Assembly: GCA_037349105.1 (NCBI GenBank)
Contig: JAYJMM010000123.1
Location: 7,068,001 to 7,132,000, forward strand
Length of the DNA: 64,000 nt
DNA from: Limnomonas spitsbergensis
Taxonomy: Eukaryota; Chlorophyta; Chlorophyceae; Chlamydomonadales
Direction: 5' to 3'
Part shown: positions 17,489 to 27,941 of the stretch, in pieces
How positions within the stretch are numbered: the first letter of the stretch is position 1
How the letters are laid out: each line of letters opens with the position of its first letter
Notes under the pieces: generated by a model
Told to the model about the DNA's origin: nothing
Database searches by the model: none
The model's input: the letters and a program-made list of their open reading frames with translations, nothing else
Translations under genes and position numbers: made by a program

Positions 17489-18039
17489 AAGGCAAGGTGG
17501 ATTTCGGCACCACCAGGCCCAACATCAGCCTGTCGTGCGAAGTCTGCCGCCTCCCCGACCGAGGGGAGGTCATGCTCCTGTGTGACGCCTGCAACACCGG
17601 CTGGCACATGGACTGCCTCACGCCAGCGCTGTCTGCAATACCCGAGGGCGACTGGATGTGCCCCAAGTGCAAGTCAGAACCTGGGCCGGGCCGAGAAGAG
17701 GACCCAACCGCAGGGGCGATGCCCAGCAGCCCAGCCCACCGCGAGGAGGCGCCCAGGGCGGCCAGGGCAGCAGCCAGAGCAGCCCTGGAAGCTGGGGCAA
17801 TGGACAAGCCAGAAGTGGAGGTCATGGCCACCAACCCAGCCACTAAGCAAATGGAGCGGGGCATCGCCAGACCCATGCCCAACGGGCTGTACGACATCTC
17901 ATACACCACGGGCAGGGGAGAGGCCAACATCACTCCCAAGGCGGTCCAGCGAAGGGCTAACGCGGCCATAGACGCAGCAAGAGCAGAAGAAGAGACAGCC
18001 GACAAGGGGCAGACAGCCAGGAAGGACAGGGAGGGATAG
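17449..18039 (+). CDS. C-terminal PHD finger, element 1
   Basis: In the frame one base before that of integrase, CSPCHLPNLKGKVD leads into a clean C4-H-C3 PHD finger at about 17,530-17,675: CEVC, LLCDACNTGWHMDC, WMCPKC. An Ala/Arg/Glu-rich helical tail follows to a TAG at 18,037-18,039. If the single frameshift near 17,450 is a lesion, the finger was the C-terminus of integrase. That is the position chromodomains occupy in chromoviruses. PHD fingers commonly bind methylated or unmodified histone H3, so a role in choosing integration sites is inferred. Confidence 0.8.
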   Translation, partial: SAVNCSPCHLPNLKGKVDFGTTRPNISLSCEVCRLPDRGEVMLLCDACNTGWHMDCLTPALSAIPEGDWMCPKCKSEPGPGREEDPTAGAMPSSPAHREEAPRAARAAARAALEAGAMDKPEVEVMATNPATKQMERGIARPMPNGLYDISYTTGRGEANITPKAVQRRANAAIDAARAEEETADKGQTARKDREG

Positions 18040-18535
18040 AAACCCCCTCGAACGGCAGTATGCGCTGAGCACGTGACGGAACCCGCACTTTACCTGGAAG
18101 AACGAGCCGGTGCCGGCCCTCAGGGAATAGCCCAAGGCGTCACGACAGGCACTAGTAGGCAGCAGGCAGTGGGCCAACGGCCAGCATGACGTAGCCTTGT
18201 CCCCAAGTAAACAGCTTAGTTCCCCGTTATACCGTAGTAAGCAGGAGCAGCGAGCCAAAGGAGTACATAGTGACGGAGGCTACAGCGCTGATTCAAGTAG
18301 TAGAATTGCATGACAATTGCCTTTGGAGTAGAGCCCGCCAAAGGGCCAGCCGCCTGAAGGGGAAAGTTTAGGAGAGGCACCGCTGCTAATGCACGCATCT
18401 CATGTGGCATATGTCCAGGTGTCAACGGCGCAGTGGGGCGAGAGCAGCGGGTGTTCTGCAGGACCTGTGTACCTGAATGAGGGGCTGAGTGTTGAAGAAC
18501 TTGAAGATTCTGTAGGACCGGATGAGCTCCGCTAA
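18040..18535. other. 3' untranslated region of element 1, nothing recognised
   Basis: No open frame with recognisable content. The sequence follows the last coding segment directly and leads into a TTCTGATG-rich block. I see no second LTR copy inside it. Confidence 0.5.
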
Positions 18536-19156
18536 AGATTCCGTTCGTTCTGATGCGCCCCGTTGTAGATTCGGTAGTTTCTGATGAGCTCATGCCAGGT
18601 TGCTGATGGTTTCTGATGGGTTCCGTACTTTTGATGACTTCTGATGGTTTCTGATGGGTTCCGTACTTCTGATGACTTCTGAAGAGTTTCTGATGAGCTC
18701 AGATCAGGTTCTAATGGATTCTGTGGTTCTGATGGTTTCTGATGGTTGCTGAGGGTTTCTGATGGGTTCAGACCCTTTGTTGACTGCAACCAAGCATGAC
18801 ACTGGTGACGGTACCGGATTCTGTGTGCCCTGATCAGGCCGAAGAGAGATCAGGTTCCCAGAGACCTTTGTCGAGTGTGCAGAGCCGTGGGTGGACCTAG
18901 GGTTCGCCACGGGGTTCAGTGGATTTTTCTTTGGTGAATTTCCTTGTGTGGATGTCCTGCAGCACATTTCCTGCAGCGAATTTTCTTCAGGGGATTTTCT
19001 TCCGACTGGCTGGATTGCAGTCAGATGTTTAGGAGGCTTTCGTGTTAAGGAACTGACCAGTTCTGAGAGTACATATTTTCCGATTCCAGTTTCAGTACCA
19101 CCCCTAGTCCGGCCCCCCACGCACGCCCGGTGTGCGTTTCTTGAGGAGCGGGGGGC
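18536..19156 (+). repeat. 3'-end block of element 1, shared with element 2; TTCTGATG-rich
   Basis: About 18,536-18,775 repeats the motif GGTTTCTGATGG and variants. From there on, the block through the GAGGAGCGGGGGGCGAGT at about 19,145-19,163 is also found, reverse-complemented, at 46,035-46,470 in the 3' part of element 2. Shared pieces include GGTGACGGTACCGGATTCTG and CTGGATTGCAGTCAGATGTT. It is best read as 3' untranslated sequence common to this retroelement family. Confidence 0.7.
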
Positions 19157-19388
19157 GAGTAAAAGTAGAGGCGGCACCCACCGCTAGGGTCGCCCGGGTA
19201 GGCCAACTTTCCCTCTTATACGGTACGCGGTACCTAGTTTCCCCTTAACAGCCCTTGTACCTCCGCAGTGTAGTACAAGGCGCACGTGTGTACATGTGTT
19301 GAACCATAGTTGTGAGTAGTCTGAGCCTCTCTAAGGCAGTACTGACAGCTTCCACCATTTTGGCACGGTTACTGCTTTATGGTGCGAC
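19157..19388 (+). repeat. Terminal block of element 1 (LTR-associated)
   Basis: It begins GGCGAGTAAAAGTAGAGG and ends TTACTGCTTTATGGTGCGACA. Near-identical reverse-complement blocks lie at 44,529-44,772, 44,910-45,158 and 45,789-46,034, each next to LTR sequence. The ACA end fits an LTR-type terminus. It marks the likely 3' limit of element 1. Confidence 0.6.
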
Positions 19389-20073
19389 AATTGGCTTGCT
19401 AGATTGCTGAGGGCTGCTTTTTCCATCTCTGTGTGCACACATCCCATGTCTTTTTGTGCTTTGCTCAACCCGATCTCAGCTTCAGTCCATGCTGCCTCCG
19501 CCTCTACCATGGCGGCTTCCCCATGTCCCCCTAGACGGAGGCATCGCCCCCATCCCTGGGTCATTTGGCCAATCCGACATGCAGACATGGCCTTCCATGT
19601 GGCCCACATCAGGGCTGTCTTTGATGGATTGGAATTCACTCCAAACCTGTCTGATTGCTATGATGTCTGGTGATTCAGAGAGCCTGAGAGTAGCTCATTA
19701 AGACTGCCCACCCAATTTGAGCACCATTCCCCACTCCCGAGGCTGCAAATTTGGGGCAAAGGTGGCTTGTCAGGAAGCCATGCCCCTTGCCCCATGCAGC
19801 CCCTCAGTCATGCAAGCTCCAATATCACTGCCACTGAGTTCCAGAATGCCTCAAGTCAGGTGTCCACTCTTTATTCACACATCTTGATGTTCATGTCCTT
19901 TATTCCAGGCCCCCCTTCTTATCTGAGCTGAGCCAGCCAGATCTGCCGAGGACTGGTTTTGCGAGAGGATGGAAAAAACAGCACCGGTGGTTTCAGAGCC
20001 AGAACCCTAGGCTTTACATCAGGTAATACTTCAGCTATGGAGGCCAGCATTGCAATATAACATCCTCAAAAAA
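19389..20073. other. Intergenic flank of wall-protein gene; left part of segmental duplication
   Basis: From 19,533 this matches 36,799 onward. The short open frames in both copies differ by indels, so I do not call a gene. The pentamer AACAT at 20,059-20,063 is the unoccupied target of the solo LTR that sits in the other copy at 37,334-37,815. Confidence 0.6.
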
Positions 20074-22416
20074 TTAGGGCGCACTTGCGAATATGACCAC
20101 GCTGCCTAGGGTAGAACCGGTGCAGGTTGCCACATTAGAGGCACCAGCGGGAAATATGTAAGACGACCCGCCGCCCCCATGTTGGTATGTAGAATTAGAA
20201 CCGTCCACTCCCGAGTACCCGCCACCCCCGCCGCACGACCCATTGGCACATCCATTGCCACCACCTCCAAAACCCCCAAAACCCCCAAAACCATGACTAT
20301 CAGAGCCACCAGACCCTCCCGACACCAGTGATACGCCCCCTGATCCTTGGGACCCGTCACCATCGACTCCGCTGCTGTTGAGGCCTCCCCCACCGGAACC
20401 ACAGCCACTTGCGATGCCTCCCCGCCCTAGGTCAGAGGTCTTAGGGAAGCACAATTCTGTGGTCGCAAACTGGGTGAGGGAGGCATAGCAGCCGCAGCTT
20501 CCACCGCCTCCTCCGCCGGCAATGAGCAGAGTGTCACCGCCAAAAATCTGCACCAAGGAAGCGCCGCCGCCGCCCACAGATCCAGCAGACCCATACTGCC
20601 CAACCATCACAGCCAGGATGGTGTCAGAAAGCAGGTAGAAGTCCGCCTGAACTATAGCACCATTGGCGTTGTTGGAGGCACCGCCCTTAGCGCCTGAAGT
20701 GACAATTGTGTAGTTTCCGCTTGCAATGACCTTGAAAAATTGGATTCCTTCCGACGAGTTTTGGTAGGTGACGATGCTGCTTGTCAGAAGAGCGTACTCA
20801 GTGGTGCATTGTTCTAATGTGGGGCCGGTGGGGCCGATCTGGCCACATGCAGTCATGGTCACAGCATGGTCTGGGAAGGAGGGTTGGGCCAGGCAAGTGG
20901 GTAGGATCTCACATGGGGACAGAGGGGCTGGAGGGGAAGGAGAGGGGGGAGGCGGGGAGGGGGGAGGAGGAGGGCTCGGCGATGGGGGCAGGGGGGGGGA
21001 GGGTTGGGGAGAGGGGGGGGAAGGATTTGGAGGGCTAAAGATGAAGGTGGGAGGGTGGGGAGGGGAAGGTGGAGGGGCAGGAGGAAAGGGAGGGGAGGGT
21101 TGAGGTGGGATGGGCGACGGCTGTGGAGGCAATGGGGGAGGAGAAGGAGGGGGCTCTGGCGATGGTGGTGGAGGGGGGAGTGGAGTGGGGGGGGCGGGAA
21201 GAAGTGGAGAAGGAGGAGAGGGGGGGAGCGGCATGGGGAGGAAGGGGAGGGAAGGTTTGCTTGACGGTATCTGTGGAGGGACCGGGATAGGTGGTGGGGG
21301 AGGTGAAAACAAAAATCCAGGAGGGTTCGGAGGTGGTGAGGGTGGGGTGGAGGGTGGGAGCGGTGAAGGCGGAGAGGGAGGTGGCGGAGAAGGAGGAAAT
21401 TGAGCAATTCGCTGGCCAAACATAGACGACTTGCGGTTGCTGTCCTTAGGATTGAAAGCATCGTTGGGCCACCACTTGTCGCCAAACCAGGATGTGTATG
21501 TCCAAAAGGTTATGGGGAGGCAGGTGATAAAAGTGGTGCAGTGATCTTTTTCCCAGAAAAGAACAGGGTTCATTGATGGGGATCTCTGAAAGAAGAGAAG
21601 GCTGCCGGACATGCCCAGGGAGACGCAGCCATGGAACTCAACTATCACATAGTCGGTTCCTCTTATGCCGGGGGAAAATGTGCTGGCCGACGGCCATCCA
21701 CCAGGGTAGATGGCGTGGATGAAGATGGGGGCAGAGGGGATGTTGATTGGGCTGGAGGGCACTTCGAACAGCTGGGCAAAGGCGTCCCGGGCATCGACCA
21801 TAAAGTCAGCCATGATGTTGGCGCTGGCGTTGATGGAGGCGTAGCTGACGTTGAAAGTCACCATGAAGGCCATGGTGGTGTTCTGCACTTGCGCCGAGAT
21901 ACCTGACGGTCAAGAGTGGGCATGGCAAAAAGATGAGTAAGATGAGGGAACGAGGCACATCATTCAAAGTAGTCAGCAGGTGTAGTAGGGGGCTCTCTGA
22001 CATAATTGGCAGCCAACATGTACAATAGGGGGCTATGTGATATAACTGGTGGGGCTGTTTGTCGGAGAAAGTGGTAGATATTTGGCAGGAGGGCATACAT
22101 GCACGTACACTCTTTAGTTACTAGGTGCCCAGAGCCTTTTTGAGCAGGGCCCAGAGGTGTAATGTCATTAACATGATGCATGTACACTGCATGTATGAGG
22201 TGTGACTTTGGCCAACTGCTGGGTCTACTAGGTCTACTAGGTCTACTGGATCGAAGATGACTAAGAGGTCGGTCAGACTGCGTCACGTTTGGGGTTGCGA
22301 CAGGAAAAAGTGATACGCGACACACTGGCCCAAACGCGAAACGCAACGTGTCCAAACGCCAAACGCAGACGCGGGGGGGGGGGGGGGGGGGCTTTTCTTG
22401 CACTAGCAAGCGTATG
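19533..22416. repeat. Segmental duplication, copy 1
   Basis: Sequence similarity to 36,799-40,434 runs from AGACGGAGGCATCGCC to GCACTAGCAAGCGTATG. It includes the whole large exon of a wall-protein gene and most of its intron, but not the first exon. The two copies are in the same orientation, 17.3 kb apart. Copy 2 carries one extra insertion (the solo LTR) and an expanded proline-coding minisatellite. Confidence 0.9.
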
Positions 22417-22671
22417 CCGACGCTCTGATGAGCTCAGTATTTTCAAGCACTAGGCTGTGATGGTATGCTCACTTGAAGTTTGGACGAGGAGCACGTCGCG
22501 CGTCCCATTGAGGTCGAGGCCACGAGGCGGGGAGGGCGGGGCTGGGGCACGAGAGGGAACGCCGACGACAACACTGGCACCACCAAACGTTGTTAACAGA
22601 AGAAGAAGCGGGGCGACGAGAGAGAAGAGGTGTCGGCCCCTCGAGGTGATGCAACGCTGCAGTATTGGCAT
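20074..22671 (-). CDS. Secreted hydroxyproline-rich-type wall protein with glycine-rich domain (2 exons)
   Basis: Exon 2 (21,902-20,074) encodes an N-terminal domain of about 165 residues. It is followed by about 170 residues of SPPPPSPP-type repeats, a short Cys region, and a Gly-rich domain (LLIAGGGGGGSCGCYASL, GGGGSSYIF) resembling the Gly-rich/ALK-like fold. Exon 1 (22,671-22,473) starts MPILQRC and has a hydrophobic signal core FSLVAPLLLLL. The intron (22,472-21,903) has a GTGAGC donor and a CAG acceptor, phase 1. Joining the exons keeps the frame, giving about 675 residues. Pro-rich rods are usually hydroxylated and glycosylated in algal walls. An upstream ATG at 22,749 is possible, but the later one puts the signal peptide near the N-terminus. 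Confidence 0.78.
22259..22400. repeat. MITE remnant inside the wall-protein intron
   Basis: GAGGTCGGTCAGACTGCG followed by AAACGC-rich sequence matches one end of the complete MITE at 55,646-55,859. The other end is replaced by a run of about 20 G. The same remnant lies at 40,280-40,410 in the duplicated locus. Confidence 0.6.
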
Positions 22672-22749
22672 TGGCTCACGCTCACCGGCTTGGCTCAAGA
22701 GGTCGTAGAACCTAAGGGAATTAAGAGACTTGTCAGTAAGGAACTCCAC

Positions 22750-23259
22750 GGTAAGGGACTCTTAAGTACGGGACTCATAAGTACGTCACTGGTACTGTTC
22801 CAATAGGTGACGGCGGCGCATATTTTTGGACAGAAAAAGTGACCAAGCAGTGTAATCTCAGTGATAATAATGTACAACACCTCGCCTGGCGGTTTGAATC
22901 ACCAAGGCAGAGTCGTTGTACCTGGACAGTGCTCACCCAATACCAAAAACGTATGCCGACATACAACCGGGCATACAGTTAACGAGGATTTAAGCACGGG
23001 GGCGACGTGGCAAGGCGTATCGATTATGACTCATTGGTTGGAACATGGGCGGCGATACGGTACCGTACTGCCCACAGAGCGCAGCGACAATTCGCGTCCC
23101 CAACAGTCCAACCAGAGAGTCTCTGAGTCCAACACTAGCTCGTCCCCTAGCCCACGCGTATTTCATACACGGGAAAATGTCAAAACTGCGTCGTAAGGGA
23201 TGACTGCTTCTTACGTGTGTATGACTATATGCCTACATTTCAAGTGCACGTTGTGCATC
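22750..23259. other. Upstream region of the wall-protein gene
   Basis: This 0.5-kb stretch precedes the - strand gene and should contain its promoter. I see no TATA box or other element that I can call with confidence, and no gene. Confidence 0.4.
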
Positions 23260-23800
23260 TTTAGGGATCTCCTTCATGGGATACTGTAAAGAAAGTGTGC
23301 CTAGAAAAAAAAAAGACTAAACAAAAACGTGGGGATGTTTGCCATCTTCCCCGGGTTTCTTTTGTGTCTTTACTTTTCTTGAACCCTTCGCTCTTTTTCA
23401 GGGTTGTTTTCTTTCGGGTGCGAACAACCATCGGCGTGTCAGTGCGATAACGCACGGTATGCAACAACTTTGTCTGTCACCGGCAGGTATCGAACTCGCG
23501 ACCTCCGCTTGATCAGTACCATCGGTGCTAGGCTGAAAGCGACGGACACCAGTAACGCATTACTCACGGACGAGTACGCTGGGTGGGTGGCGGGCGAGAG
23601 GTGTCATCGCCGCGCGGCCCAAAAGCTTTTCGAACACATATCGCCTAAACCCGACGTTGGGTACAATCGAATCGCATTGCTAACACGCTGCTCTTCATCG
23701 AGGCCGCGCTTGCGGTAGAACACTTCGTGGCAACCCACCCCTGGCATGTACCTGCGGAGCGTCGATAGCCGTCGCTTCGGAATAGTAGGTTTGGTGACCG
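23260..23800 (-). repeat. tRNA-like B-box repeat, copy 1
   Basis: It begins AGGGATCTCCTTCATGGG and ends near GTCGCTTCGGAATAGTAGG. At 23,488-23,497 it carries TATCGAACTC, the complement of GAGTTCGATA. This matches the Pol III B box (GWTCRANNC) inside a T-arm-like stem. Near-identical units occur six more times in the window. Open frames in it are not conserved, so it is non-coding and SINE-like. Confidence 0.75.
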
Positions 23801-23802
23801 TA

Positions 23803-24320
23803 TTTTTAGGGATCTCCTTCATGGGAGACTTAAAAAATCGTGGGGATCTTTGGCACCTGCCCCGGGTTTCTTTTGGTGTCTTTTATTTTCTTGAACCCTT
23901 CGCTCTTTTTCAGGGTTGTTTTCTTTCGGGTGCGAACAACCATCGGCGTGTCAGTGCGATAACGCACGGTATGCAACATTTTTTTCTGCCACCGGCAGGT
24001 ATCGAACTCGCGACCTCCGCTTGACAGTATCGTCGATGCTAGGCTGTAAGCGACTGACACCAGTACGGCATTAGTCACAGACGATTACGTCGGGTGGGTG
24101 GCGGGCGAGAAATGTCATCGCCGCGCGGCCAAAAAGCTTTTCGAATTCATGTCGCCTACACCCGACGTTGGGTGCAATAGAATCGCATTGCTAATGCGCT
24201 GCTTTTGATCGAGGCCGCGCTTGCGGTAGAACACTTCGTGGCAACCCACCCCTGGCCTGTGCCTGCGGAGCGTCGTGAGCCGTCGCTTCGGCATAGAAGT
24301 TTCTCTTGCGCGTGTTTGTT
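23803..24320 (-). repeat. tRNA-like B-box repeat, copy 2
   Basis: Direct tandem neighbour of copy 1, from AGGGATCTCCTTCATGGG to GTCGCTTCGGCATAGAAG. The B-box complement is at 24,000-24,009. It is followed by an A-rich tract (24,356-24,407) that separates it from the palindromic pair. Confidence 0.75.
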
Positions 24321-24407
24321 TTTTAGGGATCTCCTTCATGGGAGACTGTAAAAAAAGTGTGCCTAGAAAAAAAAAGTGACTAAAAAAAAAAAAAAAAAAA
24401 AAAAAAA

Positions 24408-25762
24408 CACGCGCAGCAGAACCTACTATGCCGGCCTGGACGGCTCACGACGCTCAGCAGGCACCGGGCAGGCGATCAAAAGATGCGCATTGACATTGTG
24501 ATTCTAATGCACTCAACGTCGAGTGTAGGCGATATGTATTCGAAAAGTTATTGCAGTCGCTGCGAATTGGGGGCCGATGACATCTCTCGCCGGCCAACCA
24601 CCCATGCTACATACCGAAACGAGTGGCGACGCTCGGCATGCACGGCCTGGGTGGCAACGCAGTGTTATGCCGAAAGTGCGGCCTCGATTGAATGCAGCGC
24701 ATTAGCAATGTGGTTATATTTTACTCAACGTCGGGTGTAGGCGATGTGTATTCGTGAAGTTTTTTGGCCGCACGGCGATGACACCTCTCGCCCGCCACCC
24801 ACCCAATCGACCGTGACTAATGCCGTACAGGTGTCAGTCGCATACAGCCTAGCACCGACGATGCTGATTAAGCGGAGGTGGCGAGTTCGATACCTGCTGG
24901 TGTTAGAAAAAGTTGTTGCATACCGTGCGTTATCGCACTGACACGCCGATGGTTGTTCGCACCCGAAAGAAAACAACCCTGAAAAAGAGCGAAGGGTTGA
25001 AAAAGAGCGAAGGGTTGAATAAAAGTAAATACACCAAAAGAAACACGGGAAAGGTGCCAAAGATCCCCACGATTTTTTTTTTTTTTTTTTTTAGTCACTT
25101 TTTTTTTCTAGGCACACTTTTTTTACAGTCTCCCATAAAGGAGATCCCTAAAAAATCGTGGGGATTCTTGCCACCTTTCCCGGGTTTCTTTTCGTGTCTT
25201 TACTTTTCTTGAACCCTTCGCTCTTCTTCAGGGTTGTTTTCTTTCGGGTGCGAACAACCTTCGGCTAACACCAGCAGGTATCGAACTCGCGACCTCCGCT
25301 TGATCAGCATCGTCGGTGCTAGGCTGTAAGCGACTGACACCAGTACGGCATTAGTCACGGTCGATTGGGTGGGTAGCGGGCGAGAGGTGTCATCGCTGCG
25401 CGGCCAAAAAGCTTCACGAATACACATCGCCTACACCCGACGTTGAGTAAAATATAACCACATTGCTAATGCGCTGCTTTCAATCGAGGCCGCACTTGCG
25501 GCATAACAGTGCGTTGCCACCCAGGCCGTGCATGCCGAGCGTCGCCACTCGTTTCGGTATGTAGCATGGGTGGTTGGCCGGCGAGAGATGTCATCGGCCC
25601 CCAATTCGCAGCGACTGCAATAACTTTTCGAATACATATCGCCTACACTCGACGTTGAGTGCATTAGAATCACAATGCCAATGCGCATCTTTTGATCGCC
25701 TGCCCGGTGCCTGCTGAGCGTCGTGAGCTGTCCAGGCCGGCATAGTAGGTTCTGCTGCGCGT
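24408..25762. repeat. Large palindrome of two inverted B-box repeats (copies 3 and 4)
   Basis: The left arm starts CACGCGCAGCAGAACCTACT at 24,408 and the right arm ends with its complement near 25,762. The centre (about 25,070-25,150) is A/T homopolymer. B boxes lie at 24,883-24,892 (+) and 25,279-25,288 (-). The right arm lacks about 40-50 bp near 25,265 that includes the CGTGTCAGTGCGATAACGCA stretch of the left arm. A copy of the left arm recurs at 57,115-57,800. The arms are about 600-660 bp and could form a long hairpin RNA. Confidence 0.8.
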
Positions 25763-27941
25763 TTTTTTTTTTTTTTTAGTCACTTTTTTTTTCTAGGCAC
25801 ACTTTTTTTACAGTTTCCCATGAAGGAGATCCCTAAAAAGTGACTAAAAAAAGCACAAAGACGGTCACCAAACCTACTATGCCGAAGCGGCGGCTCACGA
25901 CGCATTGCATGCTTCCGCAAGCGCAAGTGCGACTTTCATGAATAGAATCAGCGTATGGCATAATGTGTAGGACTGCGACTGCAACTTGTCATTTTGTTAC
26001 ACTCAAGGAATGAGGCCTTTGTCACATTGGCGGCACTGTTGTTGCCCCGGTCTATTATTCAAGACATAAAAAAGATGTACAAGTCGTCGGTGTACGGCAA
26101 CACAGTAGATTAAAGACATAAAAAAGATGTACAAACCGACCAGCAACCGACCGTCGTCAACCTGTCCCCGCTGGCCCTCGCTCGTCACCACGACCTCGTA
26201 GTAATGTCAACATCTACATCCCTGGTGTATTTAGCTGCTGATACCTCTCATTTCTTGTCGAGTGGAAAAGCGAGGGGAAACTGTGAGTCAGAGAGTGAAC
26301 AGCGATGAATGCCAGGGAGCGTGCCTGCTACAGCTGACAGCTGAGATTCAAACTGTGTTCACACTTTTCACACTCGGCACTGCCAGCCGATGCTGCTCTG
26401 GCTCGTCGCTGCTCACAATCGCTTGTGAATACGCTTTTAATATATATTGCTCGTCGCGTCCACGGTCGCATGTCAATACGCTATGTCAATACGCAAGTGA
26501 CTAGCGATGACAGCTGTGATTCAAAATGTCCACACTCGTCACTGGCAGTCGCTGCTACTAGAATACATTATCCCGCCTGTCACGAGTTCCGTCCCATGGA
26601 ACAAAAATGGGTACACACCAAACCCATCCGATGTGCCACATCATTTGTCGTATGCATTGATTGTCATACCCAAACAAGAAGTGGTCACTGTGATACCGTA
26701 ACTGATATTGGGCATGCCCTGACAAATATGATGTCTTAGTTGCAGTTCAACCAGCTTGCCTGCAAGAAAACTGACAATCACTGGTTTTAGTGGTATGAAG
26801 CGTGCCTGAACCTTTGCCCCCTACCGTATAAGCACATTCACAGCATTTTGGAGTGCAATTCCAGCCCACATGCACAGCTTTCAGCCAACAAATAAAACAT
26901 CCCACACTTATGCAGAATTTGACATGTATTTGCAACTTCTGCCCGAATCTGGAGCACTGCAAGGCATGCACATGATCCCGCCCTCACACGCCCCGCCCGC
27001 ATGCGCACCACATGCATGCACATCTCCTGCCCACATGCACAGTGCCTGCATGCACACTCCCCTGCCCATATGCCCAACACCCCGTGTGCATCCACGTTGT
27101 TTCAATGCACAGCTCATAGCGCGAATTCACAGCCCCTGCCCTCATTCGCGGCCATCCCCATGCATTCTCAGCCCCTGACCATGAACACAACACCCATGCT
27201 TGCACATTCAGCCCCCGCTGCTCAGCACCACCGCTTGCAAATTCAGCCCCGGCAGGCACAGCAGTACATCACCCCAACACGCACATTCAGCCCTTTGCAT
27301 TGCAAGAAATGCTGAATTGCGTGTGTTGGTCTCCCCATGGGTGCGCCCCCCAGGCCCCCACCCCCTGCACAGTCCCAGATGGGCAGCCTCTCCAAGTTTT
27401 ATACATAGTGCATGTGGTGCATGGCGGAATCCGGTGGTTTTGAGAGTGGCTTACGCAGCTAGTTTTTTGAAATCTGAAATGAGACAAGTCTGAATGAAGC
27501 CATGTAAATGAAGCCACGTCAGAAATACTGCGTTCATACCAGGTCGGACCCACCAATACAAAGTGTCCCCCCCCCCATAGCCGTAAATATAACCGGGGCC
27601 TATAGCCACCATTACACGTGGTGATCAGCCACGAATTCAAAGCACCCACCCAGGAAGTCACATGCTGTACACATGATACTTAGAGGAGGCCGCGACACAA
27701 TGTGTGTGAGTGTCAATTCTCCGCAACTTGCTTAAATAAATTACAATTCCTTCTTCATAACGTGTTACCGACTCTGCTTGATCCATACATCTTACCCTGT
27801 GTGCATGAAGAGGGCATGAATGGGCAGAGCTAGAAAATTCGAACAAGTTAACGACGACGCGCAACCGGGATTTTCGGTGCGTAAAATCGTAGGACGCTGA
27901 ACATGTGGAACACCTACATCGCACAGGCAATTCGATAATCA
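25763..27941. other. 2.2 kb without a recognisable gene
   Basis: It holds a trailing piece of the B-box repeat (25,763-25,915). A duplicated AAGACATAAAAAAGATGTACAA lies at about 26,063 and 26,112. A CA/TGCA-rich stretch runs from about 26,860 to 27,310. Open frames are short, overlap on both strands and show no domain. I cannot support a gene. Confidence 0.5.

Larger units (their letters stand above)
2541..19388 (+). mobile_element. Element 1: giant Ty3/gypsy-type LTR retroelement, decayed
   Basis: Coding similarity runs from 2,541 to 18,039 with the domain order gag, protease, zinc knuckles, unknown domain, PHD, zinc knuckles, reverse transcriptase, RNase H, DNA methyltransferase, integrase, PHD. 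RT-RNase H before integrase is the Ty3/gypsy order. The coding length of about 15.5 kb is far above the usual 4-6 kb. The 3' end is placed at 19,388, where a block ending GGTGCGACA also occurs beside the LTRs at 44.5-46.0 kb. No 5' LTR is seen. Several in-frame stops, frameshifts and a missing RT active-site box show that this copy is dead. Confidence 0.8.

Noticed and set aside
19404..19701. Short open frames in the duplicated flank (also 36,852-37,280)
   Set aside because: The two copies of the duplication differ by indels that change the frames, so there is no sign of protein-level constraint.
20781..21403. Gly-rich open frames antisense to the wall-protein gene (also 38,539-39,406)
   Set aside because: They mirror the Pro-rich coding repeats of the opposite strand, and splice structure and signal peptide support only the - strand gene.
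24840..24910. Possible functional tRNA gene at the B-box motif
   Set aside because: The T-arm-like part is present, but no acceptor stem or anticodon arm could be paired, and the sequence repeats seven times as part of a longer unit.
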